Below are positions 18,001-30,300 of a stretch of DNA of 64,000 nt, in pieces (position 1 is the stretch's first letter; each line of letters begins with the position of its first letter). The notes beneath the pieces are model-generated. The model did no database searches and was not told where the DNA came from. It saw only the letters and a list, made by a program, of their open reading frames with translations. Source of the stretch: Gymnorhina tibicen. Lineage: Eukaryota; Chordata; Aves; Passeriformes; Artamidae. The DNA is taken from the NCBI GenBank assembly GCA_013399875.1, contig VXAZ01008015.1:105934-169933 (forward strand), written 5' to 3'. Both the position numbers and the translations under genes were made by a program.

Positions 18001-19018
18001 GGAAGTTTTTCACAATGAGGGTGCTGAGGCCCTGGCACAGGGTGCCCAGAGAAGCTGCGGCTCCCTCTGGATCCCTGGCAGTGTCCAAGGCCAGGCTGGA
18101 CAGGGCTGGGAGCAACCTGGGCTAGTGGGAGGTGTCCCTGCACATGGCAGGGGGTGGAACGGGATGAGCTTTAAGGTCTCTTCCCACCCAAACCATTCTG
18201 GGATTCTATGAACTCCCCTTACACCCAGTACTGAAATTTGCAATTAAGTCTCAGAGCCATCACATCCACTTGGACCAGGATTTCTGCTCTGATTTGTGGG
18301 ACAGTGGCTGTGTTTGAGTTTCCATCACTGCTCCTGCACAGCCGGGGCTGTCCTGGGGTCTGCAGTGGGTCAGGGCTGATCCCGACTTGCTCCAGCCTCG
18401 TGCGAGCCCCGGACCCACCCCAGGATGCCCAGGAGCCTCCCCTGCTCTGGATCACTCTTCGGAAAGGCCGAGGGAGCTGGCGGTGCTGCGGGGATTGCTC
18501 AGGGATTGCTCAGTCACTGCCGCTGAATCAGCACAGGATGGGCTGCGGTCTCCGCAGGGCAGAGCGGGACACGCACCCGGGGGCTGCACGGGCATGGAGG
18601 GAGTGGAAACGCCCCCAGCCAGCTCCAGAGCAAGTCTGGAGGCACAGCCCAGACAGTCTGTACCCCAAAGAAAGGCAAAACAGACCCAAAATGTATCCAG
18701 CATGGGGCGAGAATGCTTATCCAGGTAATTCTCCTGTGCAGGGCTCAGCTTCCCCAGGCAGCAGAAACAAAAATGCCTCTGATCTTGCCCAGCCACAAGA
18801 AACTCCGGCAGCGCCGAGCTCTCCGTGGGGCTGGCATTCACCTCTGCAAACAACAAACAACACCCCCAGGGCAGCTGCCCCCCTTCCCATCCTCCCCAAA
18901 AGCCCCTTCGGCCACCAGCAGCCCACCCTCACCCCTCCCTGCCACCGCTGGAAAGGGTTAAGCATTAATCCGCAGCTTACCTGGAGAGATCGGACCAGTT
19001 CCTTCTGCTATAGGACAT
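9058..19018 (-). CDS. LAD1: Ladinin 1
   Basis: LAD1 is a basement-membrane/anchoring-filament and actin-associated protein of epithelia. Coding exons: 18981-19018 (ATG 19016-19018), 15519-15659, 13759-14245, 13196-13339, 12431-12480, 11565-11637, 11015-11146, 10569-10658, 9385-9462 and 9058-9066, giving 413 aa. The start MSYSRRNWSDLS plus SLARQRTLEDEEEQQRERRRR matches the human N-terminus closely. Exon 3 is the large charged central exon (residues 60-222). The C-terminal half keeps TSPRTVSFR, LTRSASLR, GEKLEKYNSAV, GVASKRNFFE and SVTSRINLWISRAQE, all recognisable in human LAD1. It is shorter than human (517 aa as I recall) and lacks the SEK-type repeats. Donors after exons 2 and 5 are non-consensus (GTCTGT, GTCAGC) but keep phase. 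The last exon (TTG CAA TAA) is the weakest call. Confidence 0.9.
12095..12230 (+). mobile_element. CR1 LINE 3' fragment
   Basis: Contains the CR1 tail pattern (ACTGGAGCAA, CCCATGGCAGGG, AACCCAAACC, TTCTGTGACTCC) in plus orientation, in a LAD1 intron. Confidence 0.75.
16640..16843. other. CpG-rich patch in LAD1 intron 1
   Basis: A dense run of CpG around 16650-16700 and 16740-16843 flanks the start of the minisatellite. An AT-rich stretch (ATAAATTAAACC, about 16720) sits in its middle. It could be an alternative promoter or simply GC-rich repeat DNA. Confidence 0.3.
16844..17129. repeat. 58-bp minisatellite, five copies
   Basis: Units starting GAGAGCTCC at 16844, 16902, 16960, 17018 and 17076 give an exact period of 58 bp. 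Each unit contains GGGACAGGACAGGGCAATG. Because 58 is not a multiple of 3, all minus-strand frames stay open through it, producing long spurious ORFs. Confidence 0.95.
17985..18212 (+). mobile_element. CR1 LINE 3' end
   Basis: Plus-orientation CR1 3' segment ending in GGGATTCTATGA, with the usual CCTGGCACAGGGTGCCCAG and GTCCAAGGCCAGGCTGGAC blocks. It lies in LAD1 intron 1. Confidence 0.9.
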
Positions 19019-19130
19019 TCCTGCTTCCCGGGAGTTTCAGAGAGCCCCCAGAAGCCGAGCAGGCATCCAGGCCAAGGTGCCGTGGGAGCCGCGGGGATCA
19101 GCGCTGCCCGGAGACTCTGCTCCCCGCGAA
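19019..19130 (-). promoter_or_regulatory. LAD1: LAD1 5'UTR and proximal promoter region
   Basis: This stretch lies directly upstream of the LAD1 ATG (context GCAGGAATGT). It is GC-rich with several CpGs and has no acceptor close to the ATG, so the start codon is probably in exon 1. No TATA box was seen. Confidence 0.4.
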
Positions 19131-20119
19131 GGGAGGCAGGAACTCCCTGCAAGGTTATTTCCCTGTGCACCTTTACCCTGCCTGCCACCCGCTCCCCACC
19201 GGCTGCATCACATGGTTCCTTATCTACCTGACACAGGCAGGGCTGTGATTTGTGTGCCAGCGGCGCGGGGCGAGAGCCGCCCTGCCCAGCAGTGCCACGC
19301 AAAACCAGAGCCCTCCTCGCTGCCAGGCTCCGAGCTGGGACCCGCGGCTCGAGCCATCCACGTCTCCCAGGGCTTCGGAGACAACTCCCTGCAGAGAACC
19401 TGTTCTACCAGCCACAATCCACCAGTCAACAACTCCCGCAGCCCGGCGGAGGAGGTGAATTACCCCGGGCTGAGTGGGAGGAGGTTGGCTCCCGGGGATC
19501 CAAAACAGTCATTAAAACACCTCCGGCTGGGCGCAGTCCAGCCCTTTCCAAAGAGCTTGGGAGGGTCCCCTGCTCCTTCCAGCCCTTTCTAGATGTCTTG
19601 GATGGAGCTGTCAAGGTCTCCCCATTCTTAGGAGCTTTGCTGCAGCAGTGAGCACTCACAGAGTCTCGGGGAGGGGGCTGGAGCATGGGGAGATCCAGTT
19701 TTTGTGTGCTGAAGCCCTGTGCCAGAGAGGAGCTGTGTGCCCAGGCTCATCCCGTGCCTGCACCCAGCCTGTCAAACCCATCCCGGCCTCTGGGCGTGCT
19801 CCGAGACCCCCACCCTTACAGAGGGCAGCCCCTCCTGCCAAGGGCAGGTGTGAAGCCACTGGGGCACTGCCTTTAGTGGGGGAATGGGGGTTGTCTTAGG
19901 GGGGATGGGGGGCCCGGGCACAGCATGGCCAGGCCCCAGCCTGGATTTTCCCACTGGCCAGGACCCCAGTGCCCCCAGTGCTCGGGCAGCCAGGCACTAC
20001 TCCCGGCAGGAAATGTCATCCAGGACCCCTTGAGTACAACCCCTGCTCCCAGTGAGATCCATCCCTGCACCAGCCCGAGGAACAGGTTGTGAGGCTGGGC
20101 TGGGCCTGCATGCCTTCAG

Positions 20120-20640
20120 CCCACAGGGGTGTGCCGTGACCTGAGCAACAATTTTAATCAAAGGTTCCTGATTAAAATCCCATTTCTAGGAGATAGCCCT
20201 GTCAAACGAGCCGTCTGCTCCAAGCAGGGCTCGCTCTCTGCTTTTCTTTCTTGCAGTAATCGCTCGTCTTTCAAGTGTTTTCATATATACAGAGAATTCG
20301 GCCAGTTGTGGCATAAGGGAAAAAAATTACTTAAATAACCTTGCAAGCATCCTGCTAATTGCTGACAGGCTATATATAGCAGCCCAGCATCAGCAGCTCC
20401 TCTGGAGCAATAAAAGCTCTGTGATTAATGCACAGCAAGCACAGCGCTTGCAAAACTCATTGCCAAGGGATAGCACTGGAGCACAGGACTTAGCAGGGTT
20501 TTCCAAAGGATTAGACTGAACGTGGCAGTGAAAGAACACCCCCAGCTAGGATCTACACAGCAAAGGAATATAAAACCTCCCAGTCTGCGATTCCTCTTGT
20601 TATTAAGTTGAAGAAATTCTAGACGGGCATTTAGTGCCTG
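20120..20640. promoter_or_regulatory. Candidate muscle enhancer: two E-boxes and a MEF2 site
   Basis: This block is markedly more AT-rich than its surroundings, lacks repeats, and lies between LAD1 and TNNI1. It holds E-boxes CAAGTG (20272-20277) and CAGTTG (20303-20308) and a perfect MEF2 consensus CTATATATAG (20370-20379) within 110 bp. The MEF2 motif could also serve as a TATA box. No coding exon fits. Confidence 0.4.
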
Positions 20641-22785
20641 GGGATTAGGCAGAGGATGAGCCTGGCTGACACTCGCCCCCTCGCTGACACTCGCCCCTTC
20701 CCGGGGCTTTATTTGCAGCTCGGAAACCTTTGGAGTTGAACAGGGTTTCCTCTTTATTCAAGATCCCTCAGAGGGTTTCTCCTCCATGGGTTTGCCCCAT
20801 TTCCCTCAAACCCAGGAGAATGGTCAGTAGAGAAAATATCCTTCAGCAAGAAGTTCCCGAGGCCTATTCCCCACTGCTGGAAATCTCCTTTAACTTGGCA
20901 CTGCTGGGCTGTTCGGCAGCACGAAGCATTGATCTCTCATGGCTGGAGATCTTTGCTGCCATGGAGCTCCTGTTTTCCTTGATGTTCCTCATGTCTTTTC
21001 ATGTCCACCATAATCCCAAGATTTCGCTCCCAAGGAGGCAAAGCCAGCCCAGAGCCACTCATCTCGTGCTGGATTTTTCCCCCATGTGTCACTTTATACC
21101 CCTCCAAACCTCCTTTGCCACTTTATCCCCAAACTCCAAGTGCTGCCAGATCCTTCTGAATGTCTGCATCATCAGTCTTCCCCTCTGCTGTGATGAAATC
21201 AGAGGAATTATCAGCAGTTTGTTATCTCACTACTGTTTCCTCTCTGCTGGTTGATTATTTAGCTCTGCTTGGACTTTCCCTCTTAGCTGTGCTTCACCTA
21301 AAGGTCTTTGCTTCTGGAAACCCAGGAAAATGCTTGTCGCCCAGGTCACCCTTATCCTCAGGCTCACTGATGCCTTCAGCAAACAACAGTCACTTTGTCA
21401 GACCAGATTTCCCTTAACAAAGTTGTTTAGGCCACCCTGAGCTCATCCCCAAAGCCCAGCCCAAGCTGCAGGTCCCCAGAGCTGAGGGTGATGAAATCAG
21501 GCAGGGAGAGGAGTCTGTGGGGGAAGGGATGCCCAGAGAACCAGTCTGATGTTTATCCAGACCCGCTCCCTGCTCCAGGCTGTCCCATCTGCTGTTCCAG
21601 ACCCGCTCCCTGCTCCAGGCTGTCCCATCTGCTGTTCCAGACCCACAGCCCCAAGGGGAAGGCTCTGTGCTCATGGCCGAGGGAGCAGAGCCGCAGGATG
21701 TGCCCTGAGCAGGGAAGCTCCAGGGCCAAACCCTTCTCCCCTGCTCTGCCCAGGCGAGCTGCACCTGCCCGAGGAGGAGCCCAGAGCTTCCCCAGGTGTG
21801 ATCAGCAGAACTCATTAATACCCGCTAAGGAGCTGGACCAGTTTCAGCAGGGCTGGTTTTTCCCTTGGGAACAGTGTCCTGTGTCTCATCACGGTGCAGA
21901 GCCTGTTTCTTTGGCTGCAGGCTGGTGGAGAGCTCCCAGTTTCCACAACTGTGCTGTAATTATGGCACTCCTCAGCTTCTCCCGGGGCCCGGCCATGAAC
22001 CCTCCACCTCCAGCCCTTGTGCTGTGCTGGTCCCTCAGCCATGGCTCAGCTCCTCCCTGTCTCCCGAGGCTCATCCCTGCTGCTCTGCCGTGGTGGAGCA
22101 GCACTTTCTTCCCAGGCTTCCCCCCTGGCCTGGGACATGGGGCTCCATGGCCAGGAGAAGGGGTTTTCACTCTTACTCAGCTCCATCCCAGCACTGCAGT
22201 GGTGCCACAGCTCCCAGAGGTCCCACCAGCACTGCAAAGCTCTGGGAGGAGCTGGAGGTCTCCCTGCATCCCTGGGATGGTGCTCTGCAGGCCCTGGAAT
22301 GGTCCAGGGCTCTCCTTCCCCCCAAAATGCATTCGGCTTTTGGGGAGATGTGTGTGACGGTACAGAGAGAGCTCTGCTGTGAGAGAAAGCCAGGAAGGGT
22401 CTGGACCTGGTGCTTGCTCAGAAACTGAACCAAGCCCAGCCGCGGCCTTTTTTGTTGGGAAGGAATATCCACTGTCTGAACTGCCTGGCACCAGCTGCCA
22501 GAGGGATTCTTTTCCTTCAGAGTTTAGCTTTTTATTTAAAAAAAACCACAAATCTTGCTTCGGAAATTCCACCACGGTGCCTCATTATCCTTCAGGTTCC
22601 CATTCCATTCCCTGCAGATTGGCCTCCAGATGCCATCCCTGTGATACTGCGGGTGGAACGATGGCAAACGAGGGACATCCCCCAAAAGTGACATCAGTGC
22701 AAACCTCTCAGGTGATGGACAGAACAGGCCTGGCTCACTGCCAGCAGCCCTGTGACAGCAGCTGTGACCCTCACAGCACGGGGAG
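20641..22785. other. Intergenic DNA between LAD1 and TNNI1
   Basis: No supported gene. The stretch holds a two-and-a-bit-copy 40-bp tandem repeat and otherwise unique-looking sequence. Confidence 0.5.
21557..21646. repeat. 40-bp tandem repeat, 2 copies plus partial third
   Basis: CCAGACCCGCTCCCTGCTCC begins at 21557 and 21597 with identical following sequence. A third partial unit starts at 21637. Confidence 0.9.
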
Positions 22786-22787
22786 TG

Positions 22788-23062
22788 ACAGAATCCCGGG
22801 GTTGTTGGGGCTGGAAGGGACCTCTGGGGCTCAGCCAGTCCAACCCCCTGCCCAGGCAGGGTCACCTGGAGCAGGGGACACAGGGACCCATCCAGGCGGG
22901 TTTGGGATGTCTCCAGAGAGGGACACTCCAGGCCCTCCCCAGGCAGCTGTTCCAGGGCTCTGTCCCCTCCAAGGAAAGAAGTTCTTCCTCACGTTGAGGT
23001 TGAACTTCTGGTTTGAGTTTGTGGCCATTGCTCCTTTTCCTGGCCCTGGGCACCCCTGAACT
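22788..23062 (-). mobile_element. CR1 LINE 3' fragment
   Basis: Minus-orientation copy. It shows GGGTTGTTGGGGCTGGAAGG, CAGTCCAACCCCCTGCC and the AAGTTCTTCCTCACGTTGAG block typical of CR1. Confidence 0.88.
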
Positions 23063-26000
23063 GGTTGTGATTCCTGAGGAGTCTGCAAGCAGTGAGGGAC
23101 AGGGCTCAGGCCCAGCAAGGGAACCTGGACAAGAGGGATGTGCCCTGCTCACCCCGAGCCCTGCTCCTCCCCGGGGCTGCAGCACCTGAGCCTGGGAGGC
23201 TGCAGGAGGGGAAAATTCCATCCCGCTTTTTACCACAGGGGACACACAGGACCAGCTGTGATGAGTTGGGGGTGACGGGGGCTGCGCCGTGGCCCTGCCA
23301 TGGGGTCTGATCCTGCACCCAGAGCCCACAGGGGTCCCAGGCCTGATGTTTCACCTTCACCTCGGGGACTGCAGCCTGTGCCAGCCCCGGGCAGGGCATT
23401 ATGCTGCAGTCACCTGCAGAGGCCGTGGAATAAACTTCACCCCCTCCCACCCCAAGGTTGCCCATCACCACTGACCTTTCTCCCATCCTCCCTTTGCCTC
23501 CAGCCTCCAGCTGAGCTGCAAACGTTCAGGGAAATACTTGGGCACAGTTCATGTCTCTCTGAGCACGACTGGTCAGCAAGGGGGTCACACAGCCCCTGTA
23601 ACTCGGAAGGGACCACATCACAGCCAACAAGGAGGGATGTTTTTGGAAGTCCAAACTGTCTTGATGGTATTTTTTTTCCTACTGTCCAATTTAATTTGAA
23701 ATGTGTGTAACTTTAAGATTCTAGTGCTTTGCTTTGCCTCCTTTCAGGGGTCTCAGCTGCAGTGGAGCAAACTGAAGGACAGTGGGGACTGGGCCCTGCT
23801 CAGCTCAAGGAGACAGGGCTGACTCCCAGCTCCTCCAGAAAAAGACAGCAGCGACTCCTCCAGCATTGGTCTCTCTCCCTGAGTCCTCCATTTGGGCTGA
23901 ATTTTCAGGAAAAATGTGCTGGAGGGTTCCTTTCTAATTTAGTGAGCAGAAACTGAGGTTGTTGTCACCTGGGAGGGAAACAACCCTGGGACTGCAGAGC
24001 TGGGGGGTGAGGGAAGCCAGGTGCATCCCGGGATGAAAGGCTCGGCCTTTCCCTTTGCCAAGGGGAGAGCTGGGATCCCAGCTGGCCCAGGGTCACAGGA
24101 GCAGCTCCAGAGCAGAGATGGAGAGGAAGACTTGGATCCAGTCCCTGATCCAACCAGGAGAGCTCAGAGCTGACTGCTGCACCTTCCCCTGGAGACTCAG
24201 TCCCACTAAAACAAAAGCTTTTTTCCCCGCACTTCTTCTGTGTTCCTAATAAAACTGAAATCTGTAAAACTTTGTTTTCCCATGGCAGTGAGTGTGGTTT
24301 TCCACCAGAGGGGGATGAAAATGGGACCCAGTGCCTGGGGAGCATTATACCTTGAAGAAGTAGGGAACCTTGCAGAGAGAAACGTTTTGGGGGTGGGTTT
24401 TTCTCTCCCCACTCAATCTAAAACACAACGTGGCCCCACGGAGCCACCTGTAGCCCATGACAAGGGCGTGTGGGCCCCAGGACCTTGCTGAGCACACCTG
24501 GCTGCCTTTGCTGGGGCCACAGAGTCACCCTGGGGAGCCCCTGGTTTGGCTCTGCAGCAGTTTTGGGTGAGCAGGGTCCGAGGGCAGGCTGGGCACAGGG
24601 ACATGGATAGGCACAGGGACAGGCATGGGCACAGGGACAGTCTGAGTGCCCAGCATTGACCAGGGCCTGGCGCACAGCACCCAGCACCCCTATTGCCTTT
24701 CATCTCCCTTCCATCCCTCCCTACCCCACAAACTCCACCCCTTTTTTTAAATTACCAAATTAGCATAATTGTACTAAGCTCAGAGAACTGTTCTCAGCCC
24801 CTGCTGGGCCATTTTCTGCTTCTGTTCCAGGCCTGAAGAAGGCTTTGTTTCCTCTCTTGCACTTTCCAGCTCTACCAGTTGGTCAGGTCACGGTTATTAA
24901 CTCTCCCTGCACCTCTTTCTTCCTCTGCCAGGACCTGTGTGAGTTCCCTCTGGGGGTGCACGGAGAGATCCCAGGACGCTGCCTCGGCACCGCTCCCGCC
25001 TGGGCCCTGAGCTTGGAGGGGTGAGCTGCTACCCAAACCCTTCTGCCTGCAGCTGGGGCAGGCTGGGCCCCGGCAGATCCTGGGATGTCACCACGTGCCA
25101 TCCCCGGTCACCCCTGGGAGCTGGGTCACGGCTGCTGGCCAGGACGGAGACACTTCCCAGGGCTGGGCCTGCCTGCAGCCTGTCCTGGGGTGCCTGCAGT
25201 GAGGACAAAGGAGTCCTGGCACCCTGCTAGGCTGCAGCTGCTTGGCCAAATTAAGCTTGAAAAGATAAAAAACGGGCAGGAAAGGCTCTGTGTGCCATGC
25301 AACTGCTCCAGTCCTGCAGGAGGATGCTGAGGGGTTGGAGCATCGGGTGAAAGGACAAGGACTGAGCATCCCAAAGACTGAGCCAAGGGAGCAAATGTGG
25401 ATTTTTCAGTGGCAGCCTCCTCTGATCCATCCCTGATTTGGGGAGGAGTTTGCATATGAGTTTTGAATCCCCCGAGAAGGAGCTGCAGGGTGCTGTGGCA
25501 GCCTGGGTGCTGGTGGCCGGGCCAGAGAAGTGTCCCCAGCAGTGTCCTCCCTCACCTCTGTGCCCAGGGACAGTGAGCGGCTGGGCTCAGCATCCCTGAA
25601 TTGGCCAAAGGAAGGGATGTGATGCCGGAGGAATTCAGCTGTCTTGGAGCCAAACCCAAACCCACCTCCTAAAGCCTCTCCCTCACTCCCACTGCCAGCT
25701 GTGAGTCTGCTGTGGGAAGTCCTGCAGGAGCCGTCTGAGTGGGGCCTTTCCCATCCCTTTCTTTAGGGAATGCAGTGTTTTCCGGGCAAGGCTGATCTCT
25801 TGTGGAGCCAGCACTTTTTGATGCTGTTTCCTCCCAGCCCTGTCTGGGACCTGCCCTTTGCTCCCAGTTTATTGCATTTTCTGCACTTTACAGGCTCACT
25901 CCAAAGGGATGGGGGGTGCTGCAACACACCCCGGCGTGGTGTGGGTTTGAGCCTGTGGATGCTGCAGTTCCCTGGATGCCCTGGGAACACAGTCAAGGCA

Positions 26001-26620
26001 CTGCTGCACCTACCAAGAGCAGCACTCTGTGGGTGTGGGCCGAGCATCTCCCGCAGTGCCCCAGCCAGGAGACCCCACGGGGTTTAAATTCTCACTAGTT
26101 CACCCCTGCAGCCCTGCTCCAGAATGAGCTGACACAGTCCCAGCTGCTTTCACTGCCCAGCTGCAGTCTGGGGGGCTGCGACACAGGAAATGGTTGGGCT
26201 GGGGGGAACACGACATGTTTGGCCTGAAATACGGATTCATCTCTGGAATTAAGCCTTGAAATGGGACTGCCCCAATCGTCACAGCTCCAGTGCCTGAGGT
26301 GGGGCAGCCGGTGAGGGAGTTGGTGTCTGGAGCTCTGAAGGCTTTTCCCGAAGCAGAGGAGAAGTGGGGCTCGGAGAACAGGCAGCTCCATTCACCGAGG
26401 CTGGGGCAGGAAGGTGCCGCACCCCTGAGGCTCAGGAGGGCGGCCCTGAACAGGGCCAGGGGCTCCGCAGAGCTGGTGGGACACGAGGAGCAGCCTGGGG
26501 CTGCAAGGGCTGAGCCTGTGTGACCCCAGGGCGTGGTGCCTGGGTGCCAGCACAGGGACACTGCAGGGTGACCTGGCCCTGGCCCTGGCCCTGGGCAGAG
26601 TTCCCCCAGTGACGAGCCCA
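23063..26620. other. Intergenic DNA upstream of the TNNI1 3' end
   Basis: No exon, RNA gene or recognised repeat family could be supported on either strand. It includes a short imperfect repeat of GGCACAGGGACA near 24595-24640. Confidence 0.45.
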
Positions 26621-26645
26621 CGCGACCTCGGCCCAGGACACGTCC

Positions 26646-26651
26646 TTTAAT
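26646..26651 (-). terminator. TNNI1: Candidate TNNI1 polyadenylation signal (ATTAAA)
   Basis: ATTAAA on the minus strand about 660 bp after the TNNI1 stop. No canonical AATAAA was found between the stop and this point. Confidence 0.4.
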
Positions 26652-27311
26652 ACCCGTGTGGCTGCCCAGGGACATCTCGGAGTGACACATCTCGGGCTGA
26701 GCCGCCGGGACGGGGCATGGGGGGAGCAGCAGCTGCCTCTGGGGCGTCTCTGCAGGGCTGGGAGGGGAGGGGTGGCCAGTGGCCCTCGGGGCAGCACGGC
26801 CTGTGCGGCTGGTGGGGGGGACGCTGTGCAGGAGCAGGGCTGAGGGCACTGCCGGAAGGAAGAAGCTCAGGTCTCCTTCCCACACCGGTGTCCTTGTGCT
26901 TCAGCTCAGTGGGAATTCAGGGAAGGGCACAAAGGGACAGAGGAGCAGAGAGGGAAGGCTGGCAGCAGGGATGGGGACGGTCTTCTTCCCAATGCTCCTG
27001 TGGGAAAGAAACAGCAGAGGGGCAGCAGGGCGGCTTTGGCTGCTGCCAGCAGCCTGGCGGTGGTGCCAGCGATGGCCACGGGATGGGGCGGCTCGGGCAG
27101 CACACCCACAGGGGAGCACCCAGGAGAGGAGGAGAGGGGCTGGCAGGGGCCCCACGGCAGGGAGGTGTGGGACAGACCCCCGGCCAAGTGTGGGGTGGGA
27201 CATGGGGATGGGTTGCCTTTTTCTGTAGGGAGTGGGGGCATTTCTGCATCCCCCCAGGCACAGCCCGGGAGGCTGAGGGAGCACGGGGGGATCAGGACCC
27301 GGCCCTACCTC

Positions 27312-30300
27312 TCACTGCCCCGTGGGGGACTTGGCAGCGTCGAACATCTTCTTCCTCCCCTCCATGCCCGACATGGCTTCCACGTTCTTGCGCCAGTCAC
27401 CCACTTCCACAGGGCGTTCCTGCGGGAGGGCCGGGGCCGGGGGGTGAGGGTCTGGCAGCCCTGCCCCGTCCCTCCCCCTGCACAGAGCCCTCAGCGGGGG
27501 CACACAGCCGCCCCCTCGCAAAGTGCCTGTCCCTCTGCCGTGTGTCCCTGCACCAGGAGCCGGCTGCGAGGTGGCAAACAGCGGCCTGATCTCCACGGGG
27601 AGATCTGGATCCACGTGGGTACTCCCCTCCTCAAAGCCTGGCCTGCATTCATGCACCAGAAAGCTCAATAATCCCAGAAAAATTTCTTTAGGAGGAAGAA
27701 ACCACGTGGGACTTGGGGTTTACACCAGCACGGTGGGGCAAATGTCAGCAAAAACACTTCCTGCATTGCCCACATAAACCCCACCTCCACTTTCTCTGAG
27801 CCTTTGGGATTGCTGGGATTGCTGGTGTGACACTGTGAGCCTGGCAGACACTTCCAGAGCAGACAGGGGAGGTGACAGCGGCTCTGGGAGTGTGCCCAGG
27901 TGTCTGCTCTGCCAACCCCCAGCATTTGTAGATTACAAGCTGTGCCCCAACACCATCTCACGACATCTGAAACAAACCCAGATCCATCCTCCACCCGGTG
28001 CCCGGGGCTGTAAGCACAGTTTTCTGTCCAAAGGGCTGGGAAAGTGCTGTACCACAATGGGGGGACAAAGGAAAAACAGCTGAAAATTGAGATTTCTCAT
28101 CCAATCTGCTGAGCTGGGACCAGCTGGTGAAGCCCCTCTGGGGAGAGGCCCTGGGGATGAGGCACAGCTCCTGGTGCTGGGGCACCTGCACACCCCGGGC
28201 AGGTTTGGGCATCGCTGGCATTGAGACTTTCCCTTCTCACACCTCTGCCAAGCTGGTGGGAACTGGGCCATTTATCTCAGGCCAAGTGCTGGGCTGCTCT
28301 GTCTTATCTAATCTGGGTCTGGGAGTTCCCCGGGAGTTTTCTGTGTGGGATTGTGCCCAGCAGGAGCTCTCCGGGTTCCCTACAAGATCAAAGATCAGAC
28401 TCCGCATGTGAAGCTCAGCAGTGGTGCCAAGGGGGCCCAGGTGAGAGACCCCCCCCATGCTGTGGGAGGGAAGAGCACCACGGACACAGCCCAAGATCTC
28501 AGGTTAGCATCCACCAGTTGCCTGGCCCAGTCTAACTGGTCCTGCGTGGTCCCACAACATCCCACAGTGCGAATGGCCTCACAAGGCTCTTTCCAAGGCT
28601 GGCAAGGGGTGAACACAGGGCACCCTGGAGAAGGGCAAGGGCACCCCAGGAAGTGTGTCCATCTCCAGCCTCCAGAGGAGTCACCCACCTTCTCTGTGTC
28701 CTCCTTCTTGACAGACTTCAGGTTGGCCCTGAGATCCATGGACACCTTGTGCTTGGAGCCCAGCAGAGCCCTGAGCATGGCATCGGCCGAGACGCGGACC
28801 CGGCGCAGGGGAGGGCGCTTGAACTTCCCTCGGAGATCAAGAACTTTGATTTTCAGATCTTTAATCTGCAGGGGGAGGGGGGAGGAGGAGCGGGAGGTCA
28901 CTGCTGGGCTGCCTTGCACACAGAGGCCCTGTGGGAAGCAGGAGGCTCTGCCGGCACCGAGCCCCAGAGGGGTCTGCACCTCTCCTGCAGGACCACCCCC
29001 GCCAAGGCTCTGCCCACCCAGGCTCAGAGCTGGGCCATGGGCTGGGCCCAGCCTGCTCAGGTGGCAGCTGTACACGAGAGGCTCTCAGACCCACAGGGGT
29101 GACCAGGAGGGTGAGGAACCTCTCTGTAGACCCCGAGGACAGTCCGAGTTCCCTTGGGCAGGGATGAACCTTGAACACCGGCCCTGAGATAACCCTGGTG
29201 CCTGTCCCACATCCCAGCTCAGCCTGGCCCATGACACATCCCCACTGAGGCCAGAGCTGCCACTGGGAGGGAGTTTCCAGAAGGAACCAGCCCGTCCTCC
29301 CTCCTACCTCCCGGGTGTTATGGTTGCATTTCGCTTCAATGTCGTATCTCTCCTCATCCACAATTTCCACCTTCTCGTGCAGCTCCCTGCACAGGTCCTG
29401 GGGGCCAAGGAAACAGGAGAGCGGTGAGCAAGGCCCCTCCATGCTCCCAAGGGGCTCCCTCCACCCTCGGGCCTGAGGAATACCTGGAGCTGGCTCAAGG
29501 AGAGCCCACTGGTGTGCAGTGGGGTGACCCGCTCAGACAGGTACCTCTCCTTCTCGGCCTGCTTGTCCACAATCTCCTGATCCCACTCCTCCTTGGCCTT
29601 GGCCAGCATCAAACTCTGTGAGCACAAGGAAATGGCTGAAGTGTGAACTGAACAGGCTCCTGGTTCCCCCCGAGCCACTCACACAGCGTCTGTAGGATGG
29701 GACAGCCTTGTGTGCCAACCCCCTCCCTGCTGTCCCCAAACACACATCAAAGCCTCCCCACAGCTTTGGTGTGGGGTGCTGAGGGCAGGTGGGGCCGTGG
29801 CACCGGGGGCTGTGGGGCCGTGGTCCCGCTGGGTGCTGACGTTGGCTCTGCCTTGGCTCTGCTGGGGCAGGGAATGTTTATCCCAAGCCAGAGCCCGGGG
29901 AGCTCCCAGGCTTGTGCTGGAGCACAAACGGGCTGAGGCTTCGGAGCTGAAGGTGTGGGGGTCTCTCCCCACCCCAGTGAAGGGGAGGTTTGTTTGGACC
30001 ACAGATCCCACATGAGTGAGAAGAGAGAGGTGGGGTGGGAGCTGCTCCCTACAGCCCATCCTTGTGCTGCTCCTCACCCCTGTCCCACCGACCACGCGCT
30101 CCAGCCCGGCTCCTTTCCCCCAGCGAGACAAACCCCAGGGAGTTTCCAGCCCTCGGGACTCACCTTCAACAAGAGTTTGCGTGAGGCTGTGATCTTGGAT
30201 TTTCTCTAGGGGAAAGGGGAGGGAAAGAAAACACCCTTTGAAAACAAACGCGCAGCAAACGCCGAGCAGCACCGAGATCTCTCCCAAAGCGAAAGGCACT

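Noticed and set aside
18238..19248. 336-aa plus-strand ORF.
   Set aside because: It overlaps the LAD1 start exon in antisense and begins at a CR1 edge. It has low-complexity GC-rich composition with no domain.
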